Assembly: GCA_019055375.1 (NCBI GenBank)
Contig: JAHQIW010006127.1
Location: 62,001 to 126,000 of the forward strand
Origin: Parelaphostrongylus tenuis
Lineage: Eukaryota > Nematoda > Chromadorea > Rhabditida > Metastrongylidae
Length of the DNA: 64,000 nt
Reading direction: 5' to 3'
Shown: one piece after another, positions 46,186 through 57,690 of the stretch
Numbering within the stretch: the stretch's first letter is position 1
Layout: every line of letters starts with the position of its first letter
The notes under the pieces: generated by a model
Told to the model about the DNA's origin: nothing
The model's database searches: none
The model's input: only the letters and a program-made list of their open reading frames with translations
Translations under genes and position numbers: made by a program

Positions 46186-47269
46186 TATGCATGAATTTCC
46201 AATTTCTTACAAGTGTCTCAGAAATTTCTTTCCTATTCAAGATATATTGGGGGACCATTAAGTTGTGCTAAAGTCAGTTTTCCTTACATGCACAATACTT
46301 GAATATAGGTGAAGGTGGCATGAGAATGCTCTAGTGCGCCTATATGAGGACTTCGTAGAAATATGAGCTAGGTAGGCCGGCAAGACAAGATGTTCAATGG
46401 TTCACAAGCAACATGTGGCGATGAGAGATTATCAAGTCGTTGGTATTTACACGAATTTATGGGAAACCGATTTTCAAGAGCTTCGTCTCTGCAGCGCTCC
46501 AAAAATTGGTGGCTTTTTGTGATAAATAGAAATGTTACCACCACATATTGTAATCTACTCCTTGAGACTGAAGATCATATCAGTTGCACGTCATTGCCTT
46601 ATAACATCTAAACGCCTAAAGACTGATCTTGATTTAGGTGGATTACATGATAGAAGCTTCGTTGTCATTTGATAAAGACTAGGTCAATAAATGACCCAGG
46701 CATTTTTGTCCGAGTATCGGTTAGCAGTCACATCGTCTCAGACACCCTGTCTTCGCTCCTAGACATTGTTTGACTTCAACATCCACGTAGAATGGAAATC
46801 ATTGCTTCAACAATCACTTATGTGAGTGAGTAGCAAGGTCAAATGCGTAAACTAGATTATCACTAGAATTGACAATTCTTAACAGAAAGTTTTTCTCTAC
46901 ATAACTTTTTTCGACCATTATAAGGTCAGTGAGTAAAAGGCCAATACGAGCAAATTCAATATCAAGGATTTGAAATCAACGCTTGAACTAGTAGAGAAAT
47001 CTAGCATACTTAATAATCTGCATAATGCCCTTTTTGCAAAAATATGTTCCTAGATGGGAGAGAAAATCGGTGGTAGACATTGGAAGCTATCCAACTCCAC
47101 AACTCAAGCGCAGATGGGCCTACTATATGGAGCTTGTGGCTGCGTTACAGCTGCGCCAGGCACCTTCGACTATTGAGACATATCTAAACTGTGTGAATAA
47201 GCAGACGATTAATATTGTGAGGTTAGGGACGGTCGAAAGGAAAGGCATTGTGAGACGAAATCTTGAAGT
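46186..47269. other. Intergenic, nothing recognised
   Basis: No repeats or exons could be supported here; a 99-codon open frame at 47025-47324 has no recognised features and runs into a family T repeat. Confidence 0.35.
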
Positions 47270-47480
47270 TTTTAGTATTTTTACTACATTTTTCGCTGTG
47301 TTATTATGTTTTATATATACCTAAGAGAATTGAGTGGCGAGCAAAAAAACGGCCTGAGGCGGGAATCAAACCCGCAATTCATCCATACTGGGGATGCCTA
47401 CAACTACTAATACACCACCAAAGCACATTTATGCCACCGCCCATTCTTCTCATTTTTTTGCTCACCTCTCAATTCTCTTA
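47270..47480 (-). repeat. tRNA-headed repeat, family T
   Basis: TATATATACCTAAGAGAATT then GAGTGGCGAGCAAA, followed by a minus-strand tRNA-like head (GCGGGTTTGATTCCCGCC type B box at 47360-47375). An inverted repeat of the GAGTGGCGAGCAAAAAAACGG part returns at 47455-47490. Confidence 0.5.
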
Positions 47481-47554
47481 GGTATGAAATATTGAATCTG
47501 ATACAGGTTGTTACATTCATTATAAGTGTTGGATGGAAGTATTCCTTCACTAGA

Positions 47555-47831
47555 TCATTTCATTATTATTTGAGCTAACTTGTCATGTGGCCTGGTAAGG
47601 GCTCTTGTACAGCCCGATACACGGCTTCACTTGACACGGAGTGTAAAGCGTTCGTCTTCGATGACTCTCTATAAGGAGTGTGAGGCTGCCGAGAGAACTA
47701 ACTATGAAAAGATCGAAAGACGACGGGTTCTGTCCGGCTGACGAGTCTGTAAGGACGAAACACGTGTATCGGGCTGTACAAGAGCCTATACCAAACCACA
47801 TGACAAGTTGGCTCAATTAATAATGAAAGGA
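47555..47831. mobile_element. Inverted-repeat element with intact hammerhead, family E
   Basis: 277 bp. The ends are inverted repeats of about 65-70 bp: left TCATTTCATTATTATTTGAG through CTTGTCATGTGG and CTCTTGTACAGCCCGATACA; right the reverse complement, with only a few changes. The right arm contains a complete plus-strand hammerhead at 47732-47774; the left arm keeps only the distal stem I part. No coding capacity. Confidence 0.8.
47732..47774 (+). ncRNA. Hammerhead ribozyme, consensus core, family E
   Basis: Stem I GUCCGG (47732-47737); CUGACGA (47738-47744); stem II GUCU/GGAC closed by a GUAA tetraloop (47745-47756, one G-U); GAA (47757-47759); self-complementary stem III ACACGUGU (47760-47767); A17 (47768); UCGGGC (47769-47774), pairing along its full length with stem I (two G-U). 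All invariant residues are present. Predicted cleavage between 47768 and 47769. One of the two best preserved examples in the window. Confidence 0.85.
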
Positions 47832-48429
47832 TATAGTGAAATTTGAGCGTGGTCTAAACGAAGCACTCGAAATAAAGGTATATTCCTTTACTGATGCGAG
47901 AATACCACAGCCTGTCTAGTGCGACTGATAAGATTCTCTGTGTGATAGTAGGGAACATTCTCTGTACATATGTAGTGATGTAATTATGTAGAGAATCCGA
48001 CTACATCCATTCCATGCAAAAAATTTCTTCAACTAAAAAAATGAAACGGGGAGTTGTGGTCGCGCAAACCTAATGAAACATTTCCCCAACATTTTTGGCA
48101 ATTAATAATGAGGTAATCGTTGATCAAATTCTATCCTTTCCCTAAAAACACGTAAGCAATCCGGTCAAAAAGTTCGGATCGTATATGAATACCCAGAGCA
48201 CCCAAGATAACCAACAGTAGATGCCTACTCGTTTTTGGAAGAGCTTCAGAAAGCAACATTTTGAAAAAGTGGCCTTGGTATACAACTAACATAAAATTTT
48301 GCTATTAATATCAATGATATTATGTTAAAGAGCAAGTGCCCCCCATCATAATGTATTGATGAGTGCAGATTAGTTTCTCTGCAACCTTCTCTTCTTTAGC
48401 TGACCACCACCATTTCTGTTTAGAATGTC

Positions 48430-48737
48430 GCCACGGATGATAAATTCCTGAATTTCGGCTTCTATATCATCCGTGAGCAATCAGCTAATTTTTCTTTCCT
48501 ACTTCTGCTTTTTATTTCGGCCAAACACCATCTCCGAATCAATTAGTAGGAAGCAAGGATCCGTCCCCGAAAGCCATACCTTGGAAACGACATCATGAAG
48601 GCCTGAAAAAGCTCTTCAAGGTTACATAAGGAAACCGAGGAACACTATATTCATGATCGGCAATATGCCATTTGGAATATGTGCTGGGGTCCGCACAACT
48701 GTTTAAAACGGACCATCTAAGTATCTAAGTAAGTAAG
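48430..48737. repeat. Dispersed repeat, copy 2 (family shared with 1385-1706)
   Basis: Same orientation as the first copy, with GGAAACGACATCATGAAGGC and ACCATCTAAGTATCTAAG conserved and a 40-base insertion before the last block. Unknown class. Confidence 0.6.
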
Positions 48738-49559
48738 ATGAACTTCTGTTTAATTTTCTGAAGTCGTGCTACCATCAAAGGCTCGATACGCGGAACATCT
48801 TAAGAACTAGATCCCACCACAGTCACCTCTGTTGTACTGAATGTTTTTCAAACAGAACTACTTTAGAGAGCTACTAAAAAAATATAAAATCGCTGAGCAA
48901 TGGATGAAGACCAATGCCACTTCCGTAAATACTTTCTCAATTTCTTGTTATGCAGTGAGCAAGTTTTTCAGAAATACGCTACATATTAAGAAGTTTAGAT
49001 GAGATCCAACATTGATGTGAAGATAATTTCTATGATTTAGATTTTATTTACAGCTTATTTATTGCTCACGGAAGGTGTGCGATGTGCAAACAACCATAAG
49101 TACTCTAAAAAACGAGCAAAATTCGGAATTTGAGATGGCTCCGATCCCACGATTACACTGTGGGGGTCTGTGTTGTCCAGTGAACCATCAAGATTCCATT
49201 TCTGCCTTTCTGTCATTCAGTTTTGCCGGGTGATTGCTGGTAGATCTGATATGCCCAAAATACAGCTGAGAAAGAGGCAGAGCAAAAGGTTCGATGGCGC
49301 ATCATGAAACCCATCAGCTCCAGGGAGGATAGTCGCATGTTCAAAGCCACCAAAGACTCCAAATTTTGCTCTAATTTTGGGATTCTTATGGTTGTTGGAA
49401 CACATTCAAACGCTAACCAAGATTTATCAGTAATAGCATTTGATCATTTTTCCCATATGTACTGCTTCCAAAGAATAAGTCGTTAAAGAAGAGATATTCC
49501 ATCATCTTACGTAGACCAGTGGCTTATCTTCTTACCACATATTGAATCTTTTCTCATCT

Positions 49560-49810
49560 TATTTCATGAGACCCGCCCTCACATTCTATTGCGCAGGTCC
49601 CGGCACTTCTGACATTCAGTTCGTCTCCTCGTTTGCACTAAATTCTTCTTCATGAACATCGCAGAACCTCCCGGTGGTTGGCCAGATTTTCTGCGATTCG
49701 CGGATAACCAAGCTGGATGGTTCCTAGGGGCGTTCGTTAGAGCAGTGTCGTGGTGAGGGAGAGAATAGACCAAGCCCTCATCAAAGACCACTATCCACTC
49801 GCGCACCGCC
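49560..49810. repeat. Dispersed repeat, family R
   Basis: Begins with CATGAGACCCGCCCTCACAT and contains GGTCCCGGCACTTCTGACAT and GGGGCGTTCGTTAGAGCAGT, diverged relatives of the copies at 14800 and 38190. Confidence 0.5.
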
Positions 49811-50363
49811 TTCCTCTACCCCTCCCTCTATCCCTTCCTCATCGTAATGTCAATTTATATTACGAAAATCTAGAGAAAGTTATCGATGGCTGTTTTTAGG
49901 TAAGTAACAACGAAGTTACCCTACTGGGACCTAAAAAATTATTTTCATAAAACGTTTATCAATCCAGGGAAAGTTATCAGTAGTGGTTTATCTGTGATCC
50001 AGCGATAATTCAACGAAGTGTAGGAGCTGTAGACGAGCGCGTAAATCCAAAAAAAAAAAAACTGCAGTTTGTGAAGAATTCACAGCATAACGAAAACAGA
50101 TGCAAATCGATATTCCATTTATTCACAAATTACATTTCGACGGTTATTGACCATAGAAGATATAGCATAGAGAAATTGCGCCGAAGTTGATAAGTATGGG
50201 CCGGTCTCACCTTTTCAACGCAGCAGTTCACTCAGAGCGCTTGTGTGTAGCTCAAACGTCGATCGTTAGTTCGATCACATTTAGAACTTAATCAAGCACT
50301 GAGGGCAATAACAATTCTAACCTCGTAGCATTAGCTAGCTTGGTTATAAAAGAAACAACTTAC

Positions 50364-50646
50364 TGATCGTTCGAACGATTTGGTATGAAGCCCAATTGGC
50401 ACATAAAGTCAAGTCAGATGATACACTTCGGAATTTCGACATATTCTTTCCTTCAAGAAATAGAAGAAGGGCAAATGACGAGCAGGGCATCTGTGGCGTA
50501 AACTTGACGAGTGAGTGGGTCACCAAAAAGGATTTCGAGAGGATGTAAGAGCACTCCAGCTCGGCAAAACGGAGTTCTGAGGGGCGCTGACGGTGTGGTA
50601 GACACCAATTAAATGTACTCGTAGCTATAAACGATTTAGGGGTCAA
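50364..50646 (-). CDS. Candidate exon on minus strand, unidentified
   Basis: The minus strand is open for over 90 codons and ends at a perfect GTAAGT donor (exon edge 50364). Readable parts: RQRPSELRFAELECSYIL, LVKFTPQMPCSSFALLLF, LEGKNMSKFRSVSSDLTL. The acceptor side was not defined and no family was recognised; it may be a gene exon or an old repeat. Confidence 0.25.
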
Positions 50647-50699
50647 GAAATGATGCTCGTAAACATTATTATACCCAAACGAGCGACGGCAGCATCAGA

Positions 50700-51616
50700 A
50701 ATGAAATAAGGTGGAATCGGTACGCGGTTTTAAAAGAGAGGTTTTTAGATCAGCCAACAAAGCCTAACGCGATTTCTCTCTTAGGATTTGCTCCACCAAT
50801 TTTTTCCGAGATAAAAGACGAAATTTTACAAGATTACTTCGCTATTGAACACATTGTTATTTAGGCTCAAGTACTCATGATGTATTTTGAAAACCGATTT
50901 TTCCTCATCTCCAGCGGTACCAGTGAATCACATAATCATTATTGATTGGGTGAAGTATGAAGTTGACAAGAATGAAATAAGCTAGCATTTTGACCTCTTC
51001 CTTTTCCTCCACAGCCAACAATCGAGTCTATGTCCACAGTCGTTCGTCTTCGGCATCGTCTTTGACTTTGTCGCTTTTCGAGTGAAGTCTTCCTCGGTGG
51101 TGTCTATATTTGCCGGACATTAACTGTGATACTGAGTGCCAGTTCATAATAGATTGTTTTTCAAGGGGTAATCCATGCTGTATTCGAAGCCATTATCATC
51201 CAGCACAAAGCGCAACATTACTTTGAAGGGCGGCTCTCGTTTAAACGCGGCACTGAAAATCATTTTTTGTTTCTTTCATGATTTAGCATTTTATGACTTC
51301 ATTCTGTGACTTCCTTTCTTTTATCAATTCTCATTTAAGAAGCTATTATTGATTGGTAACGCTGAGGTTGAAGTCAGTTTTTTGTAATACTGTCGGAAAA
51401 ACCCTACATATTCTATGATACTTCTGATAACTGATACGAAATAACTGATGATACGAAAATATGTGAATTTAGCAACTTTATAGTGCTCGACAATTTTCTT
51501 CCAGGACATCGATAGTCATGTTTCCCATGTTCTTGCAGCAGCACCTATTTTCAATATCGTTGAGAAATATTGTCTGTCTATTATCATGTCAATCTATTAT
51601 TATTATTATTATCATT
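50700..51616. other. Intergenic, no supported gene
   Basis: A 75-base GC-richer patch at 51013-51110 after CCTCCACAG is open in several frames on both strands (for example NNRVYVHSRSSSASSL on the plus strand); it may be a short exon but the frame cannot be decided. A (TTA)n run precedes 51617. Confidence 0.3.
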
Positions 51617-52015
51617 AGAGCGCATGTGGCGCAGTGGTTAGAGGTGTTCTGCGTCGCACGGGTTCCAGGCGCTTCATGGAGAAGCTTTCAAAACGACGAG
51701 TAACGATGCGCGCTGATTATCACACATCTTGCCGTTTGTAGGTGACAGGCTCAGATATATAGTGCGCGCCACAGCGGAATATGGACGGGAGGATTCTCAA
51801 TCAGACGTTTATAGATAGATTAGATATATCTAACACATGAGAGCGTGTGCCGCAGTGGTTGGAGGTGCCCTGTGATACCATGGTCATTCTGTCGATAGTC
51901 GATGGTTCGATCTCGCGCTTGTATCTCACCAAGCTTTCGACCCCTCCGGATTTGGTAAATTGGCACCAGACTTGTCTGGAAAGATATTAGCATTATCGTG
52001 ATATGTCGGTAGGCC
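51617..52015 (+). repeat. Two tRNA-headed SINE 5' parts in tandem (family S)
   Basis: Heads at 51617 (GAGCGCATGTGGCGCAGTGG) and 51840 (GAGCGTGTGCCGCAGTGG), each with the A-box pattern; the second also has GATGGTTCGATCTCGCG as a B box and continues into the body shared with 56458-56760 on the other strand. The stretch between them (51700-51835) also matches sequence next to that copy (56770-56890). No tRNA folds. Confidence 0.6.
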
Positions 52016-53036
52016 ACTGTGAGTCATTTTAAAGGTTGAATATGCATTCAACAACGCCAAAAGAAATTAAAAATGGAAGAGGAACGCTTGGCGCGTTTCT
52101 AGGGGTTCGATTAACGCCAGCAGCTTATTGTTCATTAATATTAACATTATTGGGTGACCGACATCCTACATAGTACAAAGTGGACATTTCGCTACTTCCT
52201 GCATTGAGTTCATATTATCATCTCTAACTTTACGAGAAGTTCAACCTTTTTTCTACTTTAGATTTTCTATAGCCGTGCAAACGCTTCCTTCTTTACACAC
52301 ACGTCTGCTTTTGACGCTTAAATTACTCTGTATGTGTATAGAAAATTCCACTCACTTATTCCACAGTTGTAATCGCACCTTTTGATGGTCGTAGGCGAGA
52401 TAGAGAAATGAAATTGTTGAAACTTGATTTGAAATAATTGATGCTTAAGAGAGAGAAGGAATTCATTTGAAGCACTGAATTTTGTACGCAAATAGTGCTG
52501 TTTGCATATTGTCTAGTAAAGTGCCGTTTCAGTATTTATATAAATACACTTACGCATTATAAATTATGTACATACGGCACTACACACGAAGTGCGCTGAA
52601 AACGATATGCGAACGCTCACTTATGGCTGTGGTAAATGAATTTTACAGAACCAAAAAAATGAAAAGTTGGACACAGATGTAGCAGTGTCATGTGTTTCCA
52701 CGCGGATTATAGGGAATTAGATTGTTCGAGTAAAGTCTAGCAGCAGCTTCATCACACTGATGGGATCAAAAACTTGGTAGATTAGCCGCGTAGCGAATCA
52801 CGAGCACCTGAGTATGTTCAGCTACGCACACAAGGAATGGTAACATTCCCACTGCGCTACTTGCTCTCTCCTTTCTAATAGGAACGAAGAAGACGCCAGA
52901 GATCTTTTAAATATAGTTTATTATCTGTCTTAGATATGGATTTACATGTTATAAGAATATAACCCAGAAACGTGAACACATAAGATTCAATATAAAACCT
53001 ATATAAAAAGACATATATATACATGATTTCAAAAAA

Positions 53037-53290
53037 AGAATGTTTAAAGCCTAAGCGAGGTTGGTACGCCAGGGCCATGCACCGCTGTTTCAGAGGTGTC
53101 GCCCTCCTCGTGAGTGACCCATGCCTCACATTAAGCCCCGCGCATTGTAGCGAAAAAGGGAGGCGTATGTGCTGACGGCAGAGTACAATGACACTGTCCG
53201 TCACCACTTCTCAGTGGATGGATCTCGGCTGGTAAAGCAAAATGGATCCATGGCATCGACTGCTTTTAGAACCTCGCTTTAAACATTCAA
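53037..53290. mobile_element. Small inverted-repeat element, family A copy 2
   Basis: Left end GAATGTTTAAAGCCTAAGCG then AGGTTGGTACGCCAGGGCCA is nearly identical to 6474-6513; right end AACCTCGCTTTAAACATTC is its inverse. The middle differs by insertions. A minus-strand hammerhead-like stretch (53073-53121) has CUCACGA for CUGACGA and a broken stem III, so it is inactive. Confidence 0.7.
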
Positions 53291-53369
53291 AGAATTTCAA
53301 AAAAGAGTATATATATGCTATATACATGTATATATGGCCTTTTTGCACACATATATGCATATATACACA

Positions 53370-53370
<1 letters not shown>

Positions 53371-53411
<41 letters not shown>
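53371..53411. repeat. (AT)n microsatellite
   Basis: About 40 bases of alternating TA. Confidence 0.95.
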
Positions 53412-53415
<4 letters not shown>

Positions 53416-53689
53416 CTTGGCAAAAAACTTCTGAGAAAATGGTTGTAACTTTTTTGGGTATCGGCCACTTTTTGTGTTTTTAAGCTCATTTGAAAGCCCG
53501 TCTTGTCCCACGTTGATTGGTATATAATTTATCTAGTTGTTTCATTTTGGAGTTAACAAGCGAGCAAATTAGGTTGTTGATGATGCACGAATGGTTGTTG
53601 GGTTCAAGTGCAACGGTGGCAAGTTATCGCATCAATCTGGCTTGACGCAAAGACACAGTTATATATCGATAACTTTTACTTTTAGCACT

Positions 53690-53890
53690 TTATTTGATCC
53701 GTCATCACAGTGTTTTTTCACTGTACAGATGCCACTACTTCTAGCAATCAATTCGTTTTTCATCTTGTTCTTGAGCGGTGTGGAATACTGGATGAGCTAG
53801 TCTCCCTGCAATCTCGAAGATAGCCTAGCTGTGGCGTTCCATACGACGTTGTTGTTAACCGCCGGAGAAAAGTGGGGGTAGAGCTTGGCT
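53690..53890. repeat. Dispersed repeat, family R
   Basis: CTGCAATCTCGAAGATAGCC, GGCGTTCCATACG and ACCGCCGGAGAA match the other copies. It runs directly into a mariner fragment. Confidence 0.55.
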
Positions 53891-53919
53891 CCATACAATG
53901 ACGTTTTTTATAGTATAAT

Positions 53920-54130
53920 GAAAAATAATATTATATAATACTGAAATATCATTTAATCGTTCAATGGAGCACTGGTTGCGCGACAATATGTTTGCTACCG
54001 ATTTGAATTGCACAATTCGCTCATTCATTTCTTCAACAGCAAGAAATCGGAATTTTATGCCCACGGAATCGATTTTTTGACAGAGAAGTGACAGAAATTG
54101 CTTGAAGTTGAAGGGGAGTATTATGACTAC
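53920..54130 (+). pseudogene. Mariner transposase C-terminal fragment
   Basis: Reads FNRSMEHWLRDNMFATDLN, then in another frame LIHFFNSKKSEFYAHGIDF, a stop, and QKLLEVEGEYYD before the end, matching a mariner C-terminus. One frameshift and one stop. The similar C-terminus (EVEGEYFD) of the fragment at 30300 suggests the same subfamily. Confidence 0.7.
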
Positions 54131-54210
54131 TAGTTTTATCTCTGTTCGGGTATAATAGGTAAATAAATAAGTGTTTTACATGCATTTTCTCAGACTTTGT
54201 TCCACAACCC

Positions 54211-54217
54211 TTATATA

Positions 54218-54271
<54 letters not shown>
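54211..54271. repeat. (AT)n microsatellite at SINE tail
   Basis: About 60 bases of TA repeats lying exactly at the 3' tail of the minus-strand SINE that begins at 54272. Confidence 0.9.
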
Positions 54272-54273
<2 letters not shown>

Positions 54274-54545
54274 GGATGGAGCTCTCGATGTTGATCAGTC
54301 TCTGAGGGATACACCATGTATTATCTTCAATTTTCAACTTCGTTTGAGGTGATTGAATGCATTTCTGGCCTTTACAATAACTCGCGGTGGCCTCTCGCTG
54401 TACCGTGTTAATGCTCCTTATCTTCTCAGACAAGTCTGAGACCTACCTGGTACCAGTTTACTGACCGACCGCGGAGGGATGAATGGCTTGGTAAGCCATG
54501 AGTCCGAGATCGAACCACTGACTTTGTGTATCCGCGTCTGTCACA
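54272..54545 (-). repeat. tRNA-headed SINE copy (family S)
   Basis: GGAGCTCTCGATGTTGATCA and TCTGAGGGATAC at the low end match 8722 and 56458; GTACCAGTTTACTGACCGA and GAGATCGAACCACTGAC at the high end match the tRNA-proximal body. The (AT)n tract forms its tail. Confidence 0.6.
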
Positions 54546-54614
54546 TGTTTATACATATGATTATATCTTGTCATTCATATTTATCGTTTAAAAATACGTG
54601 TGATCCATCGGAAT

Positions 54615-54985
54615 TCTTTTTATTTGACCACCTTCAGAGGTGGTATGATGTTTTAATATACGTAAAGATGTAGGGTGGTATGCAAAATTTCCGCGTCCAC
54701 TGGGATTCAAACCCACATTCTAAACTATTCGAGGGCGCTTGCTGAACCGTTGTACTACCGACGCCCGTTTTGACATCGCACTAATCTACGCCACTACGCT
54801 ACTATATGCTATATATATAGGCTATACTTTTTTCAGTTCAACTGCTTTATAGCAGTGCTATGATGTTGACAGATTCATCTGAGAAAACTGAAAAATGGGC
54901 AAAAATCCGACCTCAGGCCCAAGTAAGACCCACGTTCCACCTTTTCCGGAGGTGCGTGCCACCACTACACTATTAAGACCACAGC
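54615..54985 (-). repeat. Two family T tRNA-headed repeats
   Basis: Copy 1 (54615-54790) has GAGGTGGTATGATGTT and the tRNA-like stretch GGGATTCAAACCCACATTC (minus-strand B box); copy 2 (54840-54985) has CAGTGCTATGATGTTGAC and CCACCACTACACTATTAAG. Neither folds as a tRNA. Confidence 0.5.
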
Positions 54986-55433
54986 TTTGCGACCACACTC
55001 TGATATGAACTTTCAAGGAAGTATAGATTATTCATATAGAAAATACTGTCAGCTCAACTGGGTATAGTACGAAAATGTGTTTGACCAAGCCCGTTCAGGG
55101 TTGGTTGCTGGCAGCTGCGATAGTTCACTGTATTGGTATGGTGGTAGCATGTGCCTCTGGTAAGGGTGACACCGAGTTCAACTTCAGTCTGAGGTCTTGT
55201 TTCTGTGTACCACTCAGTGTTCTCAGATATATACATGGAAACTTGCACAGTTCGTCTGCACTGGTGCTGCGAATCACAACATAGTTTCCATCCGTTCTCT
55301 TTGACGCAACTGATGTCTATGTCGTTTGTTAATTCATGCAAGTACTTGTATCTATCCGGCTAAGATACTGTGGTATTCGTAATTCAAGAAGACATTGAAA
55401 ATGCTTACGTTATAAATTAGTATTGTGTTTCAG

Positions 55434-55610
55434 ATATCTGTGCTCCCCCATTTTATACCGTATAGTTACTCAACAGCTTATGACGAGGTATATCATGTTT
55501 TCGCAAAGTTCTATAAATACTGTCAGGACATTCGTAAAACTTTTCTTTTTGTGGATCCTAATACAGTTAACTGCAAAAGTACACTATCTTCAATACCCTC
55601 AATATCGCAC
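55434..55610 (+). CDS. Candidate exon, unidentified, 59 codons
   Basis: Acceptor GTGTTTCAG, donor GTGAGA, phase 0 at both ends, open throughout. Readable parts: PHFIPYSYSTAYDEVYHVF, AKFYKYCQDIRKTFLFV, DPNTVNCKS. Rich in aromatic residues. The +2 frame is also open. No family was recognised and its link to the exons at 56153-57308 is unproven. Confidence 0.3.
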
Positions 55611-56152
55611 GTGAGATATTCTCATCCCTTGCTCCCCGTATAATCGAGGTCCGGAGACGCCTTGCCTGCAAACTAAGCCATGAGCTAAAGTACAAGCCAA
55701 ATTGCAAGGGAGAGAGTATTCAAAAACTCTGTTGAAGTAATTCTCAATAAGCTCCAAATTCTTCGCACTATTACGTATGGAATAAGAAGAAACTGCTTCG
55801 AAAAATAGCGATCATTGAGAAAGTGCGATTCTCGGAGGCGTAAATCAAGCATGCTGCTCTCCAATTTGAAACTCTTCACAACTTCGTCTTATTCGTAAAA
55901 TGAAACTTTGAGACAGGAACTTTGAACAACTAACAATAATTGACGATATGTCAGGTGAAGCCGACACGTAATTGCAGTCATCGCTTTAGTCGGAATTAGT
56001 TCAAAGGAAAAGCTCAGTTTGGTAATAGTAACTTCGTTCGTGAAAATCAGCGCATATGACCAATTGAATAATAGGTAACAACAGCTGCATTATTTTTGAC
56101 ACAACGTCATTCTGTCAATGAAAGCTGGATGTTCGCGAAATTATGCCTTTAG

Positions 56153-57308
56153 GCGGAAAGTCCGAACTTCATTAATGATTGGTGCAATGGTCTTGGATAA
56201 CCACTTATGTGAAATGGCCCTCTCATCAGCCCATAAACTTCTCGAAAACTGTGCCTTGAAAATCTTCGAGAAGGACGCTCGTAATGCTTACTACAAGATT
56301 CGAAGTTTGTTGAAGAATCCAGTGCTGAATGTGGATGACAAATTGGACCATAGGGTCTCGCGCTGTTGATCGCGTTCTCAAGTTAAATGCTTGCATACTC
56401 TATGAAAACAAATGATGGAGGCCCTGAAACTACTGTTATATGTCATTTGTTATTAGTTATAAGAGGACAGAGCTCTCGGCGTCAACCAGACCCTGAAGGA
56501 TGCGCTATCTATTCGTCTTCAATATTTGGCTTCGTTTGGGGTAGGTAATGAATGCTAAACTGGCTTTTACAACGGCTCGCGAAGCTACCGATATACCAAG
56601 TCAGTGCAGCTATCCTCGCAGAGAAGTCTGGTACCAGTTCACCGACTCCGAAAGAAGAAAGGCTTATGAGACTTGAACGTGCGACCGAACCACCGATCAT
56701 ATTGAATGACCATTGCATAGCAGAGCGCCTCTAACCACTGCGGCACACGTGCTCATTTGTTAGATACATCCAATCTATCTATAAGCGTCTGATTAAGAAT
56801 CATGCCGTACATCTTCCCGCTGAGGTACGACACTATACCTCTGAGCTTACCACCTACAAACGGTAGGATGTGTGATAACAAGGGCGCAAAGTTACCCGTG
56901 GTTTCGGGAGAGACAACTTCTGCTTAACGCCCTTGGAATCAGTCCTTGGATTCTTTGCTAGCGGAGACTACTGACGCATTGTTTGAACCAGAGTGTACAT
57001 GAACAAAGCTTATTGTTCTAGGCTGAGTGGGCGGCATACAAATATTGAGTTTATATAAAGAGTTCTTATTTGGTTAATCTCAACTCGAGGGGAATTATCA
57101 CTTCATTCGACTCGGTCAATCACGATCATCCGGTTGGTCAGTGGTTTTCGCAGAGATCTTGACAGTAGTTGATATGATTTTGAACACAACAGTGTCACAA
57201 AGCTTAGCACATCATTTCTTGGGCACATACTGGTTTTTCGATAACTTTTAACATTATTTATAGGTGCGCAAGAGGACTGGAAATTTCAATGCACTTCTAG
57301 ATGAGAGA
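56153..57308 (+). CDS. Candidate exon pair, unidentified
   Basis: First exon starts at 56153 (after CCTTTAG) or at 56230 (after TCTCATCAG) and ends at 56354 (GTCTCG donor); it reads HKLLENCALKIFEKDARNA and YKIRSLLKNPVLNVDDKLD with good codon use. The second exon 57264-57308 (acceptor TTTATAG, GTCTTT donor) reads VRKRTGNFNALLDER; the junction is phase 0. If the first donor is not used, the frame stops at 56369. The KDARNAY string recalls the C-terminal helix of the START protein in this window (KDAKNAY), but the rest does not match. A SINE lies in the intron. No family recognised. Confidence 0.35.
56458..56890 (-). repeat. tRNA-headed SINE copy (family S)
   Basis: Body from AGAGCTCTCGGCGTCAACCA (low end) to the tRNA-like head whose minus-strand A box reads GTGCCGCAGTGGTTAGAGG (56720-56752). 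Flanking sequence to 56890 also matches 51700-51835 in reverse, so the shared unit is longer than the SINE proper. Confidence 0.65.
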
Positions 57309-57529
57309 GTCTTTCATGCATCGATCGTTTTCATCACACCGTTTTCATCAAAAATATCACTGTTTCCTATCTTATTCGCACGTCCTTTTGGAAACTTTCG
57401 AACGAGAATCCAGAATGAAACCAGAGGCAAAATACTTCCTAAAGGCTCCCAAATATAGGAATTTCGTCCTGTCAAGCTGAAAATAAGGAATTTCGGCCAG
57501 ATTATCTTCAGCCAACTTGAGTGATCACA

Positions 57530-57690
57530 TCATCAGCAATACTATACCGCTATTACTACAACTGCTATTACTATTGCAATTTATTACTGATATTAACCAT
57601 ATTGATAAGATTATTATATTTATTACTGTTATCACTATTAACATTGCCATTACTACTATTATATTTAGTAATATAATTATTATTCATAGA
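57530..57690. repeat. Degenerate (ATT)n tract
   Basis: 160 bases of imperfect ATT/ACT triplets (CTATTACTACAACTGCTATT and similar). It opens long artificial frames. Confidence 0.75.
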
